From: Fonsecaea monophora
Taxonomy: Eukaryota; Ascomycota; Eurotiomycetes; Chaetothyriales; Herpotrichiellaceae
DNA: 64,000 nt
Direction of reading: 5' to 3'
Assembly (NCBI RefSeq): GCF_001642475.1
Contig: NW_019173956.1
Coordinates: forward strand, 248,001 to 312,000
Under the pieces are notes generated by a model. The model did not search any database. It was not told where the DNA came from and saw only the letters and a list, made by a program, of their open reading frames with translations. A program made the position numbers and the translations under genes. Shown here in pieces: positions 11,101 through 23,200 of the stretch; the stretch's first letter is position 1, and each line of letters starts with the position of its first letter.

Positions 11101-13744
11101 GTGTCCCTGTTCCAGGATGACAGTGGACTTTTGAGACCATCTTGACGGCTGCTCTCAACCGATTCATGCTCAGTCTCGATCAGGTAAAACAGCCTCGGCA
11201 GCCGATCCAGCTCGACAGTGGTGAATCGGTCATGGCCTTGATCTCATGCCTCGTTCGATCAGACAGTCATCTACAATACAACTCTTGCAACTGGAGGCCT
11301 CATCTCAGGCAGAGAGACAGCCTGAGTGTTGCCTTGCCCAGCTGTCCGATAATTATATCGGTGCTCAACGGGGATCCATGTTTGATTGAGCCCAAAGGAG
11401 CGGGTTTTGTACCGAGGGCTCGACCCGATTGCTCACATGAAAAAGGATATTGTTATCCGTACTTCTCGCGGTAGCTGAAAGCATCGACAATGGTCCCGTT
11501 GCTCAAGCCGTCGGTGTCGAGTATGAACTGGAGCACGGCCCATGGCTTTTGAGCCGGACTCGTGACGTGACAGCACAATTATCATTTTCTTTGGGCTAAT
11601 GGATGTCTGTATAACCAGCGACTCAGCAGGTCTGAACCAAAGGACGCTCGTCCGAGACATACATGTCCCTGAGGTCGACGTGGGCCTCCAGAGAAACGCC
11701 ACTGCGTCAACAACCTGCTCGCGGTGATGTTCCTGTCATCTTTGACAACTCCAACCTCTGCTAACAGGCATTGGCACGGATCCCTGCAGATGCCTGATTG
11801 TGTTGAGACAACATACTCCTGCGTCCCTGCACGGAGTAAGGGGTGCTTGAAATGTCGATCTGCTGAGATTGGGGGTGATTATCGGCCAGAACACCCTTTT
11901 CCAGCAAGGTGGAATGTCAGATCCAAGACATTTTGATGGTTCAGACTATACCAAGATCGCGGTAGCTCTCAGTTCCTGCCCACGGAATGCGACGTATGAG
12001 CCACGACTCAATGAACCGATTCTAACAGTGATCAGAAACCCCGTCCGAACGAGACGCTGTCCACTGCTGCGGTCTCAGCCCATGTTTCCCATCATTGAAG
12101 GCGGCGTTTAAGGGCAAGAACCCAAGCATCGAAAACGCGGACAAGCTACCCAGGTAGCGATTTGCTGTTTAGTCTGGGCCGTCAGCCAAGGAAGCTTTCT
12201 CGTCAAAGGAAACTTGAATAATCACGGCCATAGCACTTGTTTGAGTTGCAAGTGCGTAAAGCAAATCTTTAGGCGAGGTCCTTCCTCTCCCAAGATGGAC
12301 GTCAGCCTGAGGTACACGAGCATCTCCTTCAGCAGGCCCGCGGCAGTGCGAAGGAGGATGACACCATGCTGGCACCAGCCTTGATAGATGCACCATGTGC
12401 CACTGACAGACGGACCCCCATGCTGGAGAACAAGTCGATGCAAGAACCACCTCTTGTTGTTCAGAGGCTTGCATATGCCGGCCTGGCCAAGTTTAGGAGG
12501 GGTGAGGACAGATTCTGTGCACCCACCAACCCATCCAAGAGAGCGCTTTTATGCAGCACGCGGGCATCGCAAAAAGTCGATTCTGAAAAGTTCTACCTCG
12601 ATCGTTCCACGTACAACTTTATTTGATTGCGCTCAACTCGATCCAGCAAATGCCGGACGTACGGAAGTGGATGTCTCTTGCACGGATCTTGCAGTGAATC
12701 GACTTTATTCAGGGCGTCTGGACTCCAGAATCCAGAATCCAAATCACCGGCTCCGGCATGAAGTACAAGATCCAAGACCAGACGAGGCCAAGTTTCTCGG
12801 GCTTTACGAGAAACCGACGTGGCTCAGATTCATTCCCTTGGACTCATCCGTTTCGCTGATCAGTGGTACGCCTTATTGATTCTCGCCGGATGACCTTTTG
12901 GGCCAGACGCTTGCATGCTTCGACTGCTTTCAAAAGCACGGCCTCTGCTCACAAGGTCGCTTCCCCCGGCCTTATCACAAAGACGCCCAGGCCAAGAGAC
13001 CCTCGTGCTGCTGCTCGTTGACACGGGCGATGTAGGAAATGATCCCGAAGAGCAGAGCATGGCTGGAGAGCCCAAGGAATGTACAGGATTCGGTGGCCAA
13101 GGTTCCCTCGTGTCCAATACGCGAGTGGATCACTAGGAAAGGTACTTCGCACAGGCTCCTTGCGCAATGGTGACATCTACCACGAATGTGGCCAGATTTG
13201 CAAAAGGGCCAAACCGATCCTTAGTCAAAGCCTCACGGACATGATCCTCGCACAATGGCTGCCATGTATCGTTAATCTGACAAGGCATCTCCTCATGTTG
13301 ACTGTGGAGATTGAATCGCATCGTCCCGGAGCTGAAGTAAACTCTCTCCGGTCTTTGTACTGTCCAGGCACCAGGGCGAACTTGACGCTTCCAGTAGCCC
13401 CTTTCGGAACGGCACCTACCTTGCGTCCTACTTTCTGCCGCTCAATTGGGTTCTTGGTCTGATCAGTGACTTGGTTCTGGCGTTGTCGGACTAGTTCCTC
13501 GGTTCGCATCAATTTGGAGATGCTCAGGATCCGGAAAATTATTGTTCCATGTCTTCCTTCATGCAGCAAACCCGCATCTCTTTGTCTTCTTCTATCTACC
13601 GTGAAATCATGACACTGGAAGAAGATACTCCTCAGAACTGCTAAGGAAGGCCTCTATTCACAAGGTAAAATACCAAACCATAAGTTGATCTATCTGCGTG
13701 CACTACAGAAAACTCCGCGGAGAGAGCAACGAACATCAGCCAGA
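8107..13744. other. Long gene-poor region with decayed coding-like fragments
   Basis: More than 5.6 kb without a gene I can support. Open frames are 60-160 codons and overlap in several frames. Fragments with protein-like composition break off at stops or frame changes. One on the minus strand at 12972-13142 looks like the last transmembrane part of a membrane protein. A hydrophobic stretch lies at about 8200-8340. Composition is not markedly AT-rich, so heavy RIP mutation is not obvious. Confidence 0.5.
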
Positions 13745-14860
13745 ATGGCGTCACCAAGCCCATCGTGGCCGGTCAAGAAGGTCGAGCTGGCACCACCCTC
13801 CCTATCAGCGCTCGCACAAGGCATCGTCTCTGGTCTCTGCTCCAACTTTTCCATCTCGGACTGTTCAGTGGCAAACCCCCCAGACCTGACGGCGGCGCCG
13901 TACCATCTGGCGGGACCGGGACTCAGTGGCTCGCCTCGCATCGTCGATGTGGGGGGCCCGCCGAACCTCTCTCCAACGCCCAACATGACCAAGAAGTACG
14001 ACCTGACGGCCATCGCAGGGCAGGTCGGCATGTCTCCGGCCACGGGCTTCATGCTCGGCGCGGGCGCTGGACCCTTTTATGTGCTGGGCCAAAACTCGGA
14101 GCTCATGCCCAACTTTGCCTACGGAACCGCAGCCGGTGGAGGCGAGGATGTGGTGCGCAACCGCACGCACTATGCAAAGATCACCCCGTCGGACACGGTG
14201 TGCTGTGCCCAGATCCCCCAGGCCAGCACGGGCTTCGCGTTCATGTGCAACCTGTTCTGCTCCGACGGCGTCCCGGGTCAGTGCCTGCACGTCACGGCGA
14301 GGTCTCGCACAGGCCCGCTCAACTTCACCGAGAGCATCCAGCACGGACTGCAGGCCACGTTCGGGGACAAGCTGATCTCGCTGGGCGGGGTGTTTCTGAT
14401 CAAGAAGGGCAAGGCCAGGCTGCACGTCATGCCGGACTTTCCGACCCAGCCGTTCAACTCGAGGGCCGATGTCGAGCGCTGGCTGCGGTATTTTGACATG
14501 TCCTTTGACGCTGGGGGTGGAGCGGATACAGGAGCCAAGGACAAACATGCAGAAGGAGGCGGTAGTGGTGGTGGCGGTGATGGCGATGGTGACGGGCCAC
14601 TAGTATGTCTGAGCGTGCTGCACTCGGGTGACGATGCTGGACTGGGCTTGAGGATGGAACACACGCACTGCTTCACCGTTCCTTCTTCCCCTTCGTCCGC
14701 CGACGCCGATGCGAACCTCAACAAAGACCGAGAGACCACCAAGGGCGGCCACTACCACTACGACCTGGACGAGACCATGGATGAGATCGAGTACGAAGGC
14801 TGGTTCAACGTCGCCGAGACCCTGTATCGCGTCGACCAGCCTGGTGGTTCCACCGCTTGA
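13745..14860 (+). CDS. DUF1907 / C11orf54-type metal-dependent ester hydrolase
   Basis: A single-exon 371-aa protein clearly of the DUF1907 family, whose human member C11orf54 (PTD012) is a zinc-containing ester hydrolase. Family blocks appear in order: PPDLTAAPYHLAG near residue 45, a VGGPPNL block, the LGAGAGPFYVLGQNSE block (about residues 100-115), ARSRTGPLNF (about 185) and FLIKKGKARLHVMP (about 220). The C-terminal metal-binding histidines are H306 and H308 (HTH) and H336 (GGHYHYD), followed by EYEGWFNVAETLYRVDQP. It is longer than the roughly 315-aa animal protein, mainly through a Gly/Asp-rich insertion at about 255-285 and another between the two His motifs. The ATG at 13745 is chosen because homology begins soon after it. 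Its natural substrate is unknown. Confidence 0.93.
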   Translation: MASPSPSWPVKKVELAPPSLSALAQGIVSGLCSNFSISDCSVANPPDLTAAPYHLAGPGLSGSPRIVDVGGPPNLSPTPNMTKKYDLTAIAGQVGMSPATGFMLGAGAGPFYVLGQNSELMPNFAYGTAAGGGEDVVRNRTHYAKITPSDTVCCAQIPQASTGFAFMCNLFCSDGVPGQCLHVTARSRTGPLNFTESIQHGLQATFGDKLISLGGVFLIKKGKARLHVMPDFPTQPFNSRADVERWLRYFDMSFDAGGGADTGAKDKHAEGGGSGGGGDGDGDGPLVCLSVLHSGDDAGLGLRMEHTHCFTVPSSPSSADADANLNKDRETTKGGHYHYDLDETMDEIEYEGWFNVAETLYRVDQPGGSTA

Positions 14861-15902
14861 TGTTTTAATGTTCGGTAGTCAACCTAGCGACATCGGTTAT
14901 GTAGCTTTTGTTTTGGCTTTTGGTATTGGATTCAGTCTTTTTTTTTTTTTGGCTTCGGTGATGGGTTTTTCTTAGTCCGAGGTGTTTTCGACGTTTTTTG
15001 TGTCTGTCTTTCTTTGCTGGTCTTCTCTTCTCTTGTCAAATTCTCTGCCCTGCAAGCTTCTTTACTGCACAGTCCCTAGTTCATAGCAGGGTCACTCGTG
15101 TTATGGACAAGTATCTTTGGAGATGTAGAGGGGGCGGCCCAGCCGGCTTACAGCCTCGTGCAGCTTCGTACGTATTCTTCGCAGTTGTAGGCAGATACCT
15201 AGTTATTACATGGTGTAAAGTTCCTAGTATGCTCGGACCGCGATAAGCTGACGTCTGTACATATATCCCCCTCGCCCCATCCCACCGTCCCTAGGAGTGC
15301 CTCTTCGTCCATACGACCCTGAGCCCTATCCAAGGCCCGCTGTGATCTTGACAAAATATTTGACCTCCTGTGAATGTACTTCTTGTACGGAGTCGGGCCT
15401 GGGTAGATAAGCCTGACAGTCAAATACTGTAGGTACCTAGCCACCGAGCTCGCTTTGCTTGGGGGAATTCTCTACTCGGTACTCGTGGGTACATACCAAA
15501 CACATACGGCATACGTGGGTACCTAGGGGGGAAAGTGAGCATGGGATGGGGTTGAATCACCTGGAGTGTATGATACTTTTGCCCTGTCATCCTCGAATGC
15601 ACCGGACGAGATCAAGGTGCTCTGGCTAACCGGCTGGGGGTGAAACAGGTACAGACCTCCGACGCACCACCATCCGCAACTCGACCTGGTTCTTCCTTAC
15701 CTACGACAGAGATATCAATCTGAGAGACGCGAGATATAGAGAGCTGAGCGAAGACAAGGCAAAACCAGTGAAGGCTCGAGGTATGGTAGATCAGTTCAAG
15801 ATGATTTCACGGGCAGATCGAGGGTTCACCCAAACGGATCCTCAGACGGGAGGTGGGACATGCTCTGGCTCTCGGAGAAGAACCTCACTCATAGAGCTCA
15901 AG
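14861..15902. other. Spacer with poly-T and TACCTA words
   Basis: No gene seen. It contains the 3' region of the hydrolase gene, a poly-T run at about 14938-14951 and several GTACCTA/TACCTAG words at 15180-15550. Confidence 0.6.
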
Positions 15903-16694
15903 TCACCATTCCCAGCAGCTTTGGATTACGCGACCAAAAGGCAGAGACGTGACATCAAGAAACCGATTGTCCGCATATAGCTGTTCAACCTGCTGATAGC
16001 GGTCATTTGACGCCTCAAAACTCGTGGTATGGTGGTCTTCCAGCCACAACCTCGTAGATTGCACAGCCAAACGCAAAAGATATCCGTGTGTCGAGTCACG
16101 CTGGGCATTGATGGCCGATAGCTAAGCCATTCATAGCAGGAGTCTGCAGGTTCGCCGTCGATGCTGCAACCTTCGAAATCGACGATCTTCAAGCATCACT
16201 CCCCTGTGAGAATCATACTGTTACATCCGACGTCGCCGTGAATGATACTACAGTTGTGTGCGTGCAGATGACCTTCTGCAGCCTGCCTCTTCCAGCTCAA
16301 CTTCGTTCTGGATCGGAATCTCGTTCGCGGAGGGTGATCGACAGACGGATCGGAGGACTCGGCCTCGTTCGAGGACAATGGACCCGTCTTTCCTGGTACC
16401 TAGCAGCTTTGCAATGTTGGGGTGTGAGCCGAGCCGGTGATATGCTCGTCGTCCGACTTCACCTCTGTCGCTCTCTTGGAATTCTTTCAGGACTCTCTTG
16501 TCGTCCACCCCGTACACGATTCCTGATTTCCCTGCGCCGAGGAACTGTAACGCCTCAAATGATATCGATCCAATGTCTCCGTGTCTTGGGCGACGAAAGG
16601 TTCGAAGGCATTTGGTGTACAGCGCCCTTGGAATGGAGAGGACTGAAAGGAAGGATCTCGTAGCATGGAGGATGGGGACTGAGTCGAATAGCAT
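15903..16694 (-). pseudogene. Protein-kinase pseudogene with several frameshifts and a nonsense codon
   Basis: Reading the minus strand from an ATG at 16694 gives a kinase N-lobe: glycine loop FLGAGKSGIVYG, then RVLKEF with the ATP-anchoring Lys. Near 16370 the homology moves to another frame, continuing as KRQAAEG and the catalytic loop IIHGDVGCNSM. A TGA interrupts it just before CLKIVDFEGCSIDGE (DFE in the DFG position). The APE-region segment SYRPSMPSV follows. Near 16080 a one-base shift moves the frame to FAFGCAIYEVVAGRPPYHEF. A stop and another shift then lead to ASNDRYQQVEQLYADNRF and a C-lobe end (VIQSCWEW) at a TGA at 15903-15905. At least three frame changes and one internal stop make an intact product impossible. 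Introns do not explain the breaks because no suitable donor-acceptor pairs lie at these points. Confidence 0.85.
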
Positions 16695-18395
16695 CTTCCT
16701 GGAAGCGCAGAGTGGGAAAAGCGACGTGCCGGGGGCAATGGTGTGTGCGGGGTTGTCATTGAAATTGTGAGGGTACCATTGTACCTCGGGCGTTGACAGC
16801 CTCTCGTTGTCGCTCCATATGGGTTCGTCTTTGGAGCTGTGCTTGACCGATGAGCGGGTTGGTAGTCATGACTGAAAGCGTCCAAAGGCCGCGAACCGAG
16901 CGGCGCCGAGACGGAGACTTTACACCAACTCACGTGACAACGCGTGTAGCCGCTCACATAATTTGGAGGTGGAGGTCACGTGAGGTGGCACCAGCCGTGA
17001 CGACATAGAATGTATTCATACCTTTAAAGATTTTGGTCAAACTTGTATTCTCCCGCCGGCTTATAACGTTACAATGAGTGAACCTTGCACTAGTGAAATC
17101 AGGTGCATTACTGCACCATTAGACGTTTCCTCGTCAATCACGACCTAAGTGATGCCGCAGCAACGAGTACGATTGTATGGTCTCGATGTCCGCACCGATA
17201 GTCAATTTGACGCAGGTAGGTAGTGGGCATCAACGCAAAGGATGATATCGCGAGTTACAGGCTCCGTGAGGAGGTCTCACGGAGGCATGTCCATGTAGGT
17301 CTCGGTAGGGCCTTTTCTGCGTGGCACCAGGCCCGAAGCCCCTAATGTCTCGAGGCTCCGATGGTGTCGGAATCCCATCTCCGAAGCGCGTCCGACGACT
17401 GAACTGTTTCCCCATTTTTAACCCAGTCTCCGCTGTCTGAAGGCCTCTGCATACACCGTTTGGATCAAAGTCACACATAAAGACTCCAGTTATACCTTCA
17501 TCATGTTCGAAACGCTGCACGAGAGGACCGGCACTCAGAAAACCTCTCTCTTAGCGGTATTCCTTTGTCTACGAGCGCCAACACAATGGTTACTCTTTTC
17601 CACCTCGGAGTATTCTATGCTACAATCCTGATGGACAATGAACGACGCTCGCTGACAGACGCGAATAGCTCAAGGCATCGGACGAAGCGGAACATACATA
17701 CATACCTACATACATACATACATACATATATAGGTAGGGGGCAGCATCACATTTCGGACCAGACGGCGCATTCCCCGGCTCCCAATCCTCGTCTACTCGG
17801 TATTACTTGTTTCGAGTAGGGTCCTTGTTCTTGTTGGTAGCCAGTCTATGGGAATCCCCGCGTTTCTCCGCGGGCTCTGTCCAGAAAAGCAAGGTGGCGT
17901 GTAGGCGTTAGAGGGTTGAGGCGAGGATGTCCGGAGTAACCTCGTACCTCGTATGTATGTACTCGGCTACCTCGACCATTGCCGGCGGAATGTCTAAATT
18001 AACTAATTCCGAGAACTAATTCCGAACGCGTCTTTTTGATATGTTATATAAATTATTCGGTGTTAAAGGTGAACGTTCCCCCGGTTGAGATGGGGAGGTT
18101 ACAAATAACCGCGTACCTGGTACACACGATACTCTACTGCGAGGTCCACAAAGTGACCAGGCCAAACTGTGTTTCGGCCGAGGAGGCGGAATGGCTCGCC
18201 AATCATAAATGAGGACGAAGGTGGCCATGCTTGCCATGCTCAGTACAGGTGTAGGCGTCGAACAACAGGGGCAGCTGCCAGAGGGTCACTGATGATGTCT
18301 ATCACACCTGTGCCATCCAACATCCCATCACGCGAGCCCCCTCCAAGTCGAGGTATAGCACCTGGTTCCCTCCCTCCTTCTGTCTCTTTCTCTCT
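16695..18395. other. Spacer with a CATA microsatellite
   Basis: No gene supported. The region from 16700 to 17550 carries only short overlapping frames, and a tetranucleotide repeat lies at 17692-17737. An AT-rich patch near 18030-18060 and TACCTCG words lie downstream of the sugar transporter gene. Confidence 0.55.
17692..17737. repeat. CATA tetranucleotide microsatellite
   Basis: About ten near-perfect copies of ACAT/CATA with one CCTA interruption, followed by TATATA. Confidence 0.9.
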
Positions 18396-20256
18396 CTACT
18401 TCGTCCTCACCGTGTTAGTTTCCTCCTGTCCCTCCATTTCCACTTCGACGGCGATTCTCCCTTTGGCCATGGCGACCTCGTCAATAGCGGCCGCCGCCAC
18501 GTTTCCTTCCGGACGAGGCCCCTCGAAGATCTCGGCGATCTCTTCCAGTGTCCGCTTGTTCGTTTCGGGGAAGAAGAAGTACTCGATGACCAGCAGGACG
18601 ACCAGGAGAACGCAGAAGACGATGTAGTATTTCCACCCGATGTTGGTGAGTCCGCGCGGGTTGACAAACTGCGCCACGATCAAGGCGACCTGGTTTGTTG
18701 CCATGGAAGCCCCGAGGCCGCGCGCCCGCAGCGTGTACGGAAAGATCTCGATCGGATATGAGATCAGGAGCGGAATGAAGGAGAAGTCGTAGCAGAAGTA
18801 GTACAGGAAGATGAAGGCGACCACCGCCCGGCCGACCGAGACGCTTTCGGTTTGCTGGAACCGGGCAGAGAGAGCTGTCCAGACGACATAGCACACCAGC
18901 ATGCCCACTGTGGCGCCCAGCCATAACTTGCGCCGCCCGACGCGATCGACGAGCGTCGAGGCGGTGATGCCGGAGAAGAAGTTGAAAAGCTGCAATAGAG
19001 CGTTGATCAAGGTTTGAGAGCTCGCCGACGTAATGCCGATAGTGTCGAGGACAAGAGTCAGGTAATAGGCAATGACGGCGACGCCGCTCCAGGTGGCATA
19101 CCAACCAACCATGACCGCGATAAAAGTTCGTTTGCGGTTCGCTGGGGTTCGAATGAGGTCGACATACGAGGTCTCGGAATTGATCAGTCTCTCGGCGCGG
19201 ATGCTTTCCTCGATCTCCTTGAGTTCAAAGGTGACTAGAGCCGATGACTCGTCGCCTCCGGCATGGTGTTTGACCAGAGTTCTCCGCGCCTCTGCTGTTC
19301 GGCCCTTGGCCGCTAGCCACCTACACACCACCAGTCAGCTGTATATCAGAATCCGCGGACAGATATTGGCTTGTATACCTGGGAGACTCGGGGACGAAGA
19401 GAACAAGACAAAGCTGCAGCAAGGGAACGGCCCCCTGAAGGATGGATGGAATCCTCCACGACCAGTTGGAATTGATGCGAAACGTTCCATAAGTGGACCA
19501 AGCTGCGATGACTGCTCCGAGGTGCTAGTGTCGGACCGTCAGCCAGGGTACTTGGCCCAGGATCGGACGGGCATAGCTCGCGTAGATGGAAAAAGTGCTC
19601 GCACTTACATATGTATTATAATAGAGTGCTGTGAACTTGCCGCGATGGGTGGGATACGACAGTTCCGAGACCAGGATCGGTGCTGCCTGAGCAACAAAGG
19701 CTGTTCCAAACCCGAGAACAAGACGGCCAATGATGAACATGGCCACATGCTGCGCCGCGCCTTGGATAGCCGCCCCGATCACCAACAAGATGAGGCCGGC
19801 AATGATCGGGGGTTTCCGCCCATAGCGGTCGTTGGCCCAAGCCGTGAGGAACAACCCGAAGAACTTGCCGATGGGGTAGATAGCGTTCATGACACCCAGG
19901 ATCGAAGCATCAGGATGGTCAAAATACTCACGCCATTGAGTCAGGGACTGAAGGCCGTTCATCATTGAGCCTGCGAAATGGCGCATCAGCATCTATTCCG
20001 GCCGAAAGGGAGAATGTGAACTTGGGTGTAGAGATTACCATCAAACCCGTAGGCTGCTGCAGACAGCCACGGTATGATCAGGATAGCATTCAGCCGGAGA
20101 AGATGGCGTTTGCGGTACCATGGTATACCATCTTGCGGGAGCAGCTGGACCCCGTCGTGTTAGCAGATTGTCCATCGTCAGCATTGCGCCAACACTTACA
20201 GCAGCCAGCTCTGGTCCGACTGCATACTGGGCATTTTTGCTAGAGAAAATGCCCAT
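18396..20256 (-). CDS. MFS sugar transporter (hexose/lactose-type), five exons
   Basis: Five exons (20256-20200, 20144-20039, 19970-19609, 19524-19379, 19320-18396) join in frame through introns of 55, 68, 84 and 58 bp to give 531 aa. It is a plasma-membrane sugar:H+ symporter-type protein with about 12 membrane helices. Visible family marks are the KNAQYAVGPELA N-terminus, PWLSAAAYGFDG|SMMNGLQSL across intron 2, NDRYGRKPPIIAG (loop 2-3), ELSYPTHRGKFTALYYNTY, FVPESPRW across intron 4, DRVGRRKLWLGATVGM (loop 8-9) and the terminal FFFPETNKRTLEEIAEIF. All splice phases agree. Donors are GTAAGT, GTAATC (weak), GTAAGT and GTATAC. The start at 20256 is the first ATG; a TTG-opened extension upstream was rejected. 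Substrate cannot be read from sequence. The gene appears intact. Confidence 0.92.
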
Positions 20257-23200
20257 TGTTCCTAAAGTTCGTTTATGATCTTTGGGTACTTCCAAGGTGG
20301 GAGCGGACGTCTACATTAGTGAGGATGCGCAGCTGGAGCTCTGAGAGGTTCATATATCGCCGTTGACATTTTGAATTTAGGAATTATCCAAATTCCGAAT
20401 AGGACGAGGTCCGAGATGGATGCTGTTATGCAGAGCCGAAAATCGGGTGCTGATCAAAGAAGATCGGCTACATGGCAATCTCGCCGCGTGGGTGAAGGGC
20501 CAAAACCATCCGAGTGCGGTGTCCAAGGGCGCTTAACCTTCATCTGGAATTGAGAGGATCTCGTTTGTTTGATCTAGCAAGCACTGCTGAAGATTGACGC
20601 TGCGAAGTCCCCGGTACTCCGAGCTGGGTAGACAAACAGGCCGGAACAAGACGGATTTTGCGGAATTGATTGCCCCTAGTCTCTACTATTGTTGCTTTGT
20701 GCGTGATAGGTATTTCTTGACCTCGAGCTGTACATGTATGTATCCCGGTGAGTGAGCCCTCGAGGTGATAAATACCGGCGAGCTGAATGCGAGATGCGTA
20801 CGACTCCCTAGCCCGACGTTGGTCCTTGGTATTCTTTACTCTGGTAGCATTGCTTTTGAGAAGGTCCATCTTTGCGTGCCTCAGGTCAGTGAAAGTAAAG
20901 AAGGTTGGTCGGTCCCTGAATGACACAACTAGTTCCGTTTGGTTATTGGTGGTCCATCTCTAACAAAAGTGACTCGTCACAGGGTCCAACCTCTACCTTA
21001 TCCCTCTCTTGTTATAGTCTTTCAGGCCATTCAGCAAGACCTCCTCCATGTAATCGCATCCACGATCTCGAGCCGGTGTGGCAAGTGCCTGGTGATAAAT
21101 CGGGCCGCACGATAAGACGACTCACCAGTTGGACAGGGGGTACCGCAAGCCGGAATATTTGGAGAGCATTTTTACCCGCCAGGTCGTCCCCACTAGCTAC
21201 CGAGTCCTGAAACCATGCCTGTCTACATATGCGGGCGTATGAACAGGGAGATGAAACGCGCGGCATGAGCGGCACAATATATATCGAGGTAGAACGAGGA
21301 GGGCCGGGCCCGCGTATTATCATCAATAGTGGCAAGGGTCGTTGAGACATGTTGTCGACACAAGCCGTAACGTTGCAACGCACGGTGTGAGTGTACCGGA
21401 CGGGCTATCTGGTCGATACTGCGATTTTGGTGCCGGAGTGAATCCTCAGGTTTTGGAAGTGGTTGAATGCCAACCCATCGGCCAAGAGGCCAAGATGCCT
21501 GAAAAGGAGGGAATTGTCGCGGAATTGGTAAATCGCAGACTGTTGACCGCTAAACGACCATTCATCCCGACCTCAAGCAGATCCATTAGGCACAATGGCA
21601 AGGCCGAGAACCCAGCAGATCGTCGAGAAAGAACCACCATGCAGTTGTACCGTACGCCGTCGTCATCTTCGTGCAGGAGGACGTGTACCTCGAAATACCG
21701 ACATTGGTTGGTGCGAGCTGTTCTCAGACCGAGGACGGACTCCAGGCACCAAGTATCTTGACCGAAAGCGGATTTGGGTCTAAGTCCACTCATATTAGAC
21801 GATTCAGGTTGACGAAGGAGTGTTGGAGGGCAATCTGGCCGGCAACTCCGCAGATAGTCCTGCCTGAAGTGTGGTCGTCGGTGTTTCACTCTTCGTCGGA
21901 GGTATCCATTGCTCGGCGTGACACTTCTTCCCTCTCTGAACTGGGCAATTTGTCTGGCGGATGACCTCATTGTTGGTTGCCACGGCCATCCCTTTATCAT
22001 GACCAAGGTGTATGTGCTCGCTCTTTTACCAAGTGCTTACGAAAACGGCAGGAAGATAGCCGAAGATGGAGAAAGTGACATGGATCTCATACTGGGACGG
22101 GAACGAACTGGGGTATCCCGGTGATTCTTGCTCGTGAAACATCTGGTCCTGAGAGCTTGCGCACACGAACGTTGATGTCTTGCCAGGCTGCGCCTTAGTG
22201 GTTTGATCGCAAGATCTGAAGAGAACTGGAAGAGCCAAAGGAGAACGCTTGAGACAAGGGTGAGCCCGCACGTGGCACATTACGACGAGGGTGATCGGTC
22301 GAGGATTCCTGAGTCTTCCTAGAGAGGATCAGTCAACGATCGAGGGTGTCCAGTCTTCCAGGGCCATGTCTGAAGAGCCGGCGGCTGTCACCCTTTCGCA
22401 CCGGAATTTGGTACTATGTAAGGCAAGTTATCACCTGTCCATTATTGGGAACAAGGCAATAGTCTCGGAAGCGGATAAATGGGCTGGACACATTCGCTCC
22501 GAAACCAGCATCGCCGTCCTAAAAACGCTGGAGTGAGCTGGGTATCGATTTACATCCACTCAGTGGGTTGTCCCGCGGCTCTTACCGTCTCATCCTCTTC
22601 GTGGGCGTGGTCGTTGGTACTTTCTCGTCTTGACGGAGGTCACTGCTGCTGCAGGATGTATAGAACAATGCGACCTACATGGTAGGACGCTTACATCTCC
22701 TGAAGCCGGTGAAGAAAGAGGTGTTCCCAGTTTGAGGTAGAATGGGTGGACACGTTGCCTTACCACGCCCAAGCCCATGCCCGTCTGCTAGACACTTTCG
22801 GCGCAGTTGTGCGAAACCCTACCTTCATGTCGAGAGGTAACCTCGAGTGATCTTGGAAAGTCCACACATATATAGGTATTCCCGACTTCTTCGGCACTGG
22901 GCAGGGTCGTATACACCGCTAGCAATAGTGGGTGGTGTCCAGCCCTGCCCCAGATTCAACTGGTGAGACCAGATTATCTGTGTCAGGTCTGCCCGGTCTC
23001 TTGATCACGGAAGATTGAGTCTGCGCAGCTCTTGTCCTCGAGTGTTCCTTCTATTTCTTGAGAGGATAGCATTTCACTCAAGTCGTAGCCCTCAAGGGGC
23101 ATATACATGACACCTAATCGACAGTTGCAATCACGGGGACGTTGATGATCAGATCGAGGAAGACGGTCCATTGGAGGCACAGGAAGAACGTTGGGGAGGT

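Noticed and set aside
11717..11830. HWHG-containing frame resembling a laccase copper motif
   Set aside because: Only one short motif is present; no WYHSH, HPxHLHG or other copper blocks were found nearby, and the flanking residues fit poorly.
20254..20295. Longer N-terminus of the sugar transporter from 20295
   Set aside because: The frame there opens with TTG, not ATG; the ATG at 20256 gives the expected family N-terminus.
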